Assembly: GCA_047967505.1 (NCBI GenBank)
Contig: CM106538.1
DNA: 64,000 nt
Origin: Dipteris shenzhenensis
Lineage: Eukaryota; Polypodiophyta; Polypodiopsida; Gleicheniales
Reading direction: 5' to 3' (one strand)
Shown here in pieces: positions 57,516 to 64,000 of this stretch. Positions within the stretch are counted from its first letter, which is position 1; each line of letters starts with the position of its first letter. The position numbers and the translations under genes are program-made. The notes beneath the pieces are model-generated. The model had not been told where the DNA came from, ran no database searches, and saw only the letters and a program-made list of their open reading frames with translations.

Positions 57516-58742
57516 CTCAAGTTTTGGGGTACATGAAATTAGATCATGCTAACGGTAACTCTAAGAGGTTCCAAAGGCAGGCAACATTCTTCATCATAGC
57601 TAACTCAAATGCAAGGCAGTGAAAATGCCAGGAGAGTTGCTAGGTAGCATTGATTTTGGGAAGGGATATGATGATACTTTGTTGTGTTATGTAGGATATT
57701 AATTTCCATTAAATTTGGGACATGTTAGATATAACTTCATAAAATCCTAAGTCATGAAATTAATACATTACAAGTTCAAGCATAAATAATAGTAGTGAAG
57801 TTAATGCATTAAATATTCAAGCCTAAAGAAGAATTAATCAAGACCTAATGCACCGTACCAGAGACTTTGGCCTTACCCTCATTCCATAGACTTGCCAACA
57901 TAAGGCCAAAATTTTCATTCTTAAGAATATGTGGAAAGACCTTACATTTGGCCCACTTTTGGCGAAAAAATTTCATTCTAAAGAATAGGTGGAGTGAAAT
58001 TGTGTTTGATAAATACAAATCAATGCTCAAGTTTGGACATAAATAAAGGTATCCTTTTGAAGATATTGGAACACATGAGAGAAATAATATTGAAGATACA
58101 TGAATTTTTAGACATACTATTAAAGACAAATGAACATATAATGGATGAAATCCTATTGATGATACATGAATTTTCAATAGAACTGTTATTCAAAGATTTG
58201 ATGGATTGAATGTAGCTTTAATACATTATCCCTTTTACAAGGGTGTTTGATTTTGAGGCTTGAAACATAAGAATGAATCTGAGTTGAAGCCTAGTGGTTT
58301 GTTAAGGATATGTGAAACTTAAAGTAAAAGTACTTAAAATGGAAGGGATTATATCAAGATCCTATTAAGAACATGTGAACATATAGTAGAATAATTGTAC
58401 ATAAAATCAGTGGATCAAACTTAATGGCTCAAAAGCAAAAAAGGATGATGGTGCAACCTAGGGGCTACTCTACGGCACTATGGCAGCAATCTTTGTAGTT
58501 ACTATCAAAGATTTTTGAGAGTCAGAGGATAGTGGATGTAGACTACAAAATCATCACTTTGAATAAATTTGGCAAGATTCTTCTGATAGAAGAAATTATT
58601 TCTATTGCACTAACGATGAAAGAAAATTATCAAAAGGTTGATACAAGGCTCAAAATCACACTGGTGCTACTAGGCTTAATAGTCATAGGCTAGTAGTAGT
58701 ACTAGTGTATTTACTAAGTAGTGTGCGTGCCTCTCCTCATTA
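57516..58742. other. Unassigned AT-rich DNA
   Basis: ATACATGAATTTT recurs at about 58096 and 58160. Short open frames on both strands (57845-58209) lack motifs. Confidence 0.4.
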
Positions 58743-58907
58743 AAATTCATAGTCTTCAAAAATATATAATACATAAGTCAAAATATTCTAATTAGTTTTA
58801 TCATCCTAATGTTGAAACTGACTTAAATTCATAGTCTTCAAAAAGGTATAATACATAAGTCAAAATATTCCAATTAGTTTTATTGTCCTCATGTTGAAAC
58901 TGACTTT
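58743..58907. repeat. 82-bp tandem duplication
   Basis: AAATTCATAGTCTTCAAAAA starts copies at 58743 and 58825, and both end with ATGTTGAAACTGACTT, with about six differences. Confidence 0.88.
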
Positions 58908-58954
58908 CTCTTCCTTCGTCTCCTATGAGCTTGAAACCTTTAATCCATTAATCT

Positions 58955-59340
58955 CTCAAATAGTAAGAATGGTCTTGTATTAAGAGGCGATGATATCTAA
59001 AGTGATCTACAAATACTAAGAATGGTCTTATATTAAGAGGTGATGATATCTCAAGTGTTATACAAACCGTAAGAATGGTTTTGTATTAAAAGGTGATGAT
59101 ATCTCAAGTGTTCTACAAATAGTAAGAATGGTTCAAGTGTTCTACAAAAGTATTAGGTACCTCTTAGTGGCTAAAGGGAAGGAGTGATGATATCTCAAGT
59201 GTTCTACAAATAGTAAGAATGGTCTTGTATTAAGAGGTGATGATATCTCAAGTGTTCTACAAATAGTAATAATGGTTTTGTATTAGGAGGTGATGATATC
59301 TCAAGTGTTCTATAAAACTATTAGATACCTCTTAATGGTT
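58955..59340. repeat. About 61-bp tandem repeat, roughly six copies
   Basis: Each unit reads TAGTAAGAATGGTCTTGTAT, TAAGAGGTGATGATATCTCA, AGTGTTCTACAAA with changes. Two copies carry an added TATTAGRTACCTCTTARTGG block, giving a higher-order pattern. Confidence 0.85.
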
Positions 59341-60289
59341 GAAGGGAAGGGGTTGGAAGTATGGACAAAATCTCTAGGAACTACAGGATGGTTGTAAGAA
59401 CAATTTTAAATGTCATAAATGACACTTGGGTTTTTCAACATATGGGTGAACTATTTTTAAACATTTTCTTTCATGGTTGATAACACTTTTAATAAGAAGA
59501 ACCATTTTGAATGTTATAAGTGTTGATGCAATCCCATGCTATGAAGTCTACAGACAGTTTTTTTTCCCCGCACATGGGTGAAGTGATGTTTACGTTACTA
59601 AGTTCAACATATCAAGCAACATATTTGTTTTGATTATTGAAGCAGTTTGATAATAAGACCCATTTCAAATGCAAAAGATTTGTTGTATCAGTAATGGAAT
59701 CCGCTTTGGAGTGGAAATTCGGTTTCTTTCAAACCCACATATTATTGTTGCATAATGTGAGTATGGCTCCAATTGGAAGTTAAGGTAGACTATAATTCGC
59801 AATATTGGTATAGTTACACATAGTAACATAAGTTTTATTTTCAACAATCTTCCCAAATAGTGGTTTCCACAAAGCTATGTTGAGTACCTCGATAAGGAAA
59901 TTGTAGAAAAGCTCGCTCGCTTTTTTGGGCCCGCTCGCTTTTCCTTGCTCGCTCTATCGACTGCCTCGAAGAAGTACAAAAATTTCATCAAGAATGCCAC
60001 TCTCTTTTTCTCTTATTTCCTTGTTCTTGGTTTCTATGGTTTTGGTAAATCATGACTTTGTGAGCTTGCCTAATTCCAAGATCAAGGCTATTTAATTTGT
60101 AAGTAATAGAGGGGACGGAGAATACTATTTTAAATTAGGAAACTTGTGAAGTGGATTTGAAAAGTATTCTCATTGAAAGGAAAGACCACAACTGTTGAAT
60201 CTATCCTTTGTAAAGAGTTATAGAGCACTAGTTGTCATAGCACAAAATTCAATGAAATAAAAGGTGTAATATGCCATACCCTTCTCAAG
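59341..60289. other. Unassigned DNA
   Basis: No gene recognised. 59910-59955 has dense GCTCGCT words that form an inverted partner to 48725-48770. Confidence 0.4.
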
Positions 60290-61731
60290 TTCATTTCCTA
60301 GATGTCATGTGAATCAAATGGAGCATGGCTTTTCCAAGCAACCTGAGCAATTAGGGACGCATGGCTTGATCCATTAGTAGCAAAACCAAAGAGCCTAAAT
60401 TTAAAGAGTTCCTTGACTTTAAGGCTGGTCCATCCACATAAATAGAAAAGCCACGCCAATATCGGGCTACTTGGCCATTATGGTGATATTTGAGCAAACA
60501 AGCGCTCCTAAAAATTCTATCGTGGCATGATAATTGATGCAATTGGTGAGATACTATATACTAATCCACTTAAACGTGTTGTGATCCCACAAGAAAGACT
60601 AGGCACACATCCCCTGCTCATTTGGCCTATGAGATAACCTAGGGGACAACTTGATTCACAAAAGGGTAGCTATTTATCTAGATGTTTAGACCGTGGGAGC
60701 CTTAATGTACCTTGCTAGATGCTATCACCAATATCATGTCTCCAAATCGGAATTAGTTGTTGCGATAATAAGCCAAAATCTTGTATCTTTAACAAGAAAC
60801 TAAGAAAAACGAATTTGTAGTGAACATTCCCTCAAGCAATACTCCCTTGTGCTCTATGAGATATCTAGAGATTATTTCTCATGACTTAGGGGTGTATGTT
60901 TTAAGAATCCACTTATAATACAAGTTTTCACATTTCATCTTGACAGATTCAAGTTTGAGTCCTCCCTAATCATTAGGCATAGCTAGGCCCAAATCCCAAG
61001 AGAACAAAAGACACTACGCTTTCGAAAGAAATTCTCGAGCCAATCTATCTATAGAGGTGAAGCAATTCTGGAAGAAAGGGAAAATGCTAGAAACATTTAC
61101 ACTATCATAGAGGACAAATTATGCTTCAATACACTAACTCTACCCACCAAAGATAGCATTTTTTCTTTTCGTTTATGAAACTTAGTCTCTATCTCCTGCA
61201 TACATCATTACATTCATTGCTTCATACTAATACCAATCCCTAGTGGGAAACCAAGGAGTTTGTAGATTGTTTCCATTGGGATTTGATGGAAGCCATATGT
61301 TAAAATTGACTTAGAAATGCTGTCCCACCCCAAATGAAGAATTGTAGTTTTATTTTTGTTAATGTGGACATCTAAAAGTGCACTAAAAGTGCGGAAAACT
61401 CTAAAAATTCATATGAACTCATGCACATTGTCAAGATTTGCAAATTCTAATAAACTAGAGTTATCATCCACAAAACATTGAGATGCGAATTGTGAATCAT
61501 GAGGTAGTTTTGGATGTCATAATGAGCACACTGACAAAGGATAATATATTTATCAAAGAAGTGGCCCCGTGACCAATGCAAAACTTAGAAGTGGTGCAAG
61601 TGAGCAGCCTTGGCCCAAACTGATCACCACAATAAGAATTGATGGTAGAGAAATAGTTCTTGATGGAAATGATAGCAGATGAATTAGTGAAAATATTAGC
61701 TATCATCGTACAAAATCCATCAACAAAACCT
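60290..61731 (-). pseudogene. LINE (non-LTR) reverse transcriptase relic
   Basis: On the minus strand, in shifting frames: NSSAIISIKNYFSTINSYCG (RT thumb/palm region, about 61650), QCFVDDNSSLLEFANLDNVH (the F-x-DD catalytic motif, usually FADD, about 61470), INKNKTTILHLGWDSISKS, YKLLGFPLGIGIS, KMLSLVGRVSVLKHNLSS, then YYKWILKT and ACLLKYHHNGQVARYWRGF near the end. This is the order of an L1-type plant LINE ORF2. Many stops and indels are present. The 5' part is cut at 61731, where the family-A LTR begins. Confidence 0.7.
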
Positions 61732-61988
61732 TGACAAAATATGAAGAGGGGAGAGGAGAAGAGTGGAGATGAGGAGAGAGGGCACAACTAGAGAGCACAC
61801 CACAAATGACTAACTGTACTCTAGATTTAGTTGAAAAAATTTATTATATACAAACCCTTTTAGGGTTAGGGTTAGGGGATCTAACCCTTTCCTTTATAGC
61901 ACTCTATAAGGTTAGTGCTATGCACATATGATCACATGATGGTGCTATGCACACATGATCACATGATGTTGAGCGTGAACTCTCAACA
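61732..61988 (-). repeat. Copia family A LTR, minus-strand copy (3')
   Basis: 257 bp, the exact outline of the other LTRs in reverse. The polypurine tract lies inside at 61989 onward (CCTTCCCTC on the plus strand). AACCT at 61727-61731 is the candidate target-site half; the partner should lie right of the window, or within it if rearranged. Confidence 0.9.
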
Positions 61989-62076
61989 CCTTCCCTCAAG
62001 ATCAACATCATGAAGTAGGCCTTCCCTCAAGATGATGATTCTGGGGAATCAAAGAAGGACTGAGCATTACATTCCA

Positions 62077-63490
62077 TCACACCCCTTTAATGGGAATGTC
62101 CTTCCTCTGCATCAAACCAAGAGCTAGTCAGTGTTTCTCGAATAGCTCTTTACCGAGTGGTTTGGTAAAAATGTCTGCAACATTTTCTTTGCTATCACAA
62201 TGCTACAATATGATGTCACTAAGTAACACTCTTTCTCTGATGAAGTGCTCTCTGACATCAATGTGCTTTGTTCTGGGGTGATATATTGGATTTTTGGCCA
62301 ATGCTTGAGCCGATTGATTATCACAGTATATTGTTGTTGGCTTTGACTCATCAAAGTAATCTGTTTTTGACAATAGTCTTCTGCGCCATATAGCCTCACA
62401 TGCACCTATAGTGAGTGCCCTATATTCTGCTTCAGTTGAAGACAAAGAAATAGTTGGCTGTTTCTTTGACAACCATCATATAGCACCTTGATCAAGGTAA
62501 AATGCATATCCCTATGTCGATCTCCTGGTCTCATGATCTCCGGCATAGTCACTGTCACAGTATCCATGCAACCGTGGATGACTTCCTCTATATTCTATCC
62601 CAAACTATCTTGTTCCTCTAATGTATCTCAAGACTCTTTTGGCTGCATTCTAGTGAGATTGTTTTGGATTTGCCATAAACTGTGCTAGTGAGCTTACTGC
62701 ATAACAAATATCTGGCCGTGTGATTGTCAGATATATAAGAGATCCGATGAATTGCCTGTAGTATCTGTCATTGACTGTAGGCTTTTCTGAATCTTTAGTA
62801 AGTTTCAAACTCTGTTCCATGGGAGTGGCTGCAATCTTGCAATCTACCATATGAAACTTCTTCAGGAGACTATCAACATACTTGAGTTGACTCATGAATG
62901 TGCTATCTGAATCTCTCCAGAACTCAATTCCAAGACAATAGTGCATAAGTCCAAGATCTTTCATGTCGAACTCTGTAGATAAGTCTTGTTTTAGTTTTCT
63001 GATGAAGCTATCCTTGCTTCCTGTCACAATCAGATCATCTACGTACAAAAGTGCAATATAAATGTCTTCCCCTTGAACTTTGTAGTAGAGAGTATGATCT
63101 GCATTGGACTTCATGTACCCCAGATTAGCAAAATACTTGTCAATTCTACTGTACCAACTTCTGGGTGCTTGCTTTAAGCCATAGAGACTTTTCTTGAGAT
63201 GGCAAACCTTTTTCTCCTTTCCTGGTTCAACATAACCTACGGGTTGTTGCATGTAGACTTCCTCGTCTAGATAACCATTGAGAAATCCATTCTTGACATC
63301 GAGCTGATACACATTCCATTTACTGAGTGTCGCTAGTGATATCAAGAACCGTATGGAATCCATCTTTGCTACTGGAGCATAAGTCTCATCATAGTCTTGA
63401 CCATATTGTTGTGCAAATCCTTTTGCAACTAATCTGGTTTTGTATCTCTGAATACTGCCATGTGGATTGTACTTCAGTTCGTATACCCAT
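62077..63490 (-). pseudogene. Copia family A RT and RNase H, minus-strand copy
   Basis: From YNPHGSIQRYKTRLVAKGFA through LDVKNGFLNGYLDEEVYMQQ, LLYVDDLIVTG (intact YVDD), GLMHYCLGIEFWRDSDSTFM, TITRPDICYAVSSLAQFMAN to RNase H (SLSSTEAEYRAL, HIDVREHFIRERVLL) and the end IPIKGV. RT is open from about 63480 down to 62650, where TGG has become TAG. Several further stops lie in RNase H. The RT start is replaced by LTR B at 63491, after ATGGG. Confidence 0.9.
63486..63490 (-). other. Target-site duplication of element B (ATGGG)
   Basis: CCCAT on the plus strand lies between family-A RT and LTR B. Uninterrupted copies have a single ATGGG here (AACAAATGGGTATA). The same five bases precede LTR B at 7019-7023. 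Confidence 0.8.
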
Positions 63491-63844
63491 TGTGAAGATA
63501 GTGGGAGAGAGGGAAGGAGTCTCACTTGCGGCTTTCTCACAATCACAAATGGGGGAATACACACAAAGGTGGAGGCTGAAAATAGTTTTCCTCTTCTTAG
63601 TTGTGATAGCCAAAAGAACTCAAGTAAAAAGAAATAGAAGAACCCTATATGTGGGTCTCAAAACTAAACTCAACTAACTAAGGTGGCATACTAACTGAGC
63701 CACGAACTAGTGTAGATAAGGATAGCTGTCATCCAGCTATTATTCGTGGGCGGTGTACCAACCGCATCTCCAGCTAACAAGTCGGTGACATAAGTATACA
63801 ACGGTCACCCTGGCATATCTCGAGTGGAGCTCGATATCTCAACA
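63491..63844 (-). repeat. Copia family B LTR, right copy (3')
   Basis: 354 bp, TGTTGAGATATCGAGCTCC to CTATCTTCACA on the minus strand, preceded by the polypurine tract GAGCTCGAGGGGGAG. It is the 3' LTR of element B, whose body lies to the right. Confidence 0.92.
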
Positions 63845-64000
63845 CTCCCCCTCGAGCTCAATCCCAGATCTTGCACACCAAGCAGGTCTCTGAACTTGTG
63901 CAGTTTCTCTGCGCCCAATGCTTTCGTGAATATGTCAGCTACCTGATCCTCTATGCTGACATAAACTAGATCAATAAGACCTAGTAAAACCTTCTCCCGC
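63845..64000 (-). CDS. Copia family B RNase H C-terminus (partial)
   Basis: The minus strand reads LIDLVYVSIEDQVADIFTKA then LGAEKLHKFRDLLGVQDLGL, the highly conserved end of copia RNase H (E-D-Q-x-A-D-I-F-T-K). The frame is open to the window edge, where the rest of the polyprotein continues, and it runs on into the LTR. It differs from family A (KENVADIFTKPLGKELFEKH). No damage is seen in this short piece. Confidence 0.85.

Noticed and set aside
57293-57622. 109-codon open frame
   Set aside because: It spans the second copy of a direct repeat. The first copy has stops and shifted frames at the same positions, so the frame is not conserved.

Overview
This window looks like a repeat-dominated piece of a land-plant nuclear genome. 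Supporting signs are Ty1/copia elements primed by initiator-Met tRNA (TGGTATCAGAGC), Ty3/gypsy and LINE relics, a Helitron, a plant UDP-glycosyltransferase (UGT) relic with a PSPG box, a PPR relic and a MiAMP1-like secreted peptide gene. The PPR wording and the MiAMP1-like gene make me lean towards a fern or another non-flowering plant, but that is recollection, not proof. Only one gene looks intact and host-like: the MiAMP1-like peptide at 21866-22186 (minus). A small two-exon gene at 36991-37349 may also be intact.

Layout. 0.3-7.4 kb is a scrambled copy of one copia family (family A, 257-bp LTR): LTR, long leader, stop-riddled gag, then a mosaic of integrase, gag and RT pieces in both orientations, ending in an LTR of a second copia family (B, 354 bp). 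7.4-12.6 kb holds a minus-strand LTR with primer site (E) and a decayed gypsy pol on both strands. 12.6-21.3 kb is mostly non-coding: AT-rich DNA, a microsatellite, a diverged satellite with palindromic cores and a 1.3-kb purine tract. 21.8-22.3 kb is the MiAMP1-like gene and promoter. 22.4-28.8 kb holds primer-site relics, short duplications and a PPR pseudogene. 28.8-33.6 kb is family-A copy 2, without its 3' LTR and joined directly to a broken Helitron Rep/helicase (33.6-36.9 kb). The two-exon gene and a UGT relic (37.4-38.3 kb) follow. 40.8-48.5 kb is family-A copy 3, with both LTRs and a near-match target duplication; its 3' LTR is split by a 2.7-kb non-autonomous LTR element (C) with 347-bp LTRs and a perfect 5-bp target duplication. 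51-57 kb is an array of long, almost symmetrical inverted repeats alternating with TA/CA/CATA microsatellites. 57-60 kb has more tandem repeats, 60.3-61.7 kb a minus-strand LINE relic, and 61.7-64 kb the 3' half of another family-A copy on the minus strand, interrupted by element B.

Function. Little here works together as a pathway. The window mainly records transposition, deletion at short matches, C-to-T decay and duplication. The most unusual structure is the inverted-repeat array at 51-57 kb: about 192-bp arms, a 6-bp loop found in both orientations, and shorter perfect palindromes nested in each arm. If transcribed, each unit would fold into a long hairpin RNA. All calls come from reading the sequence; no database search was run.
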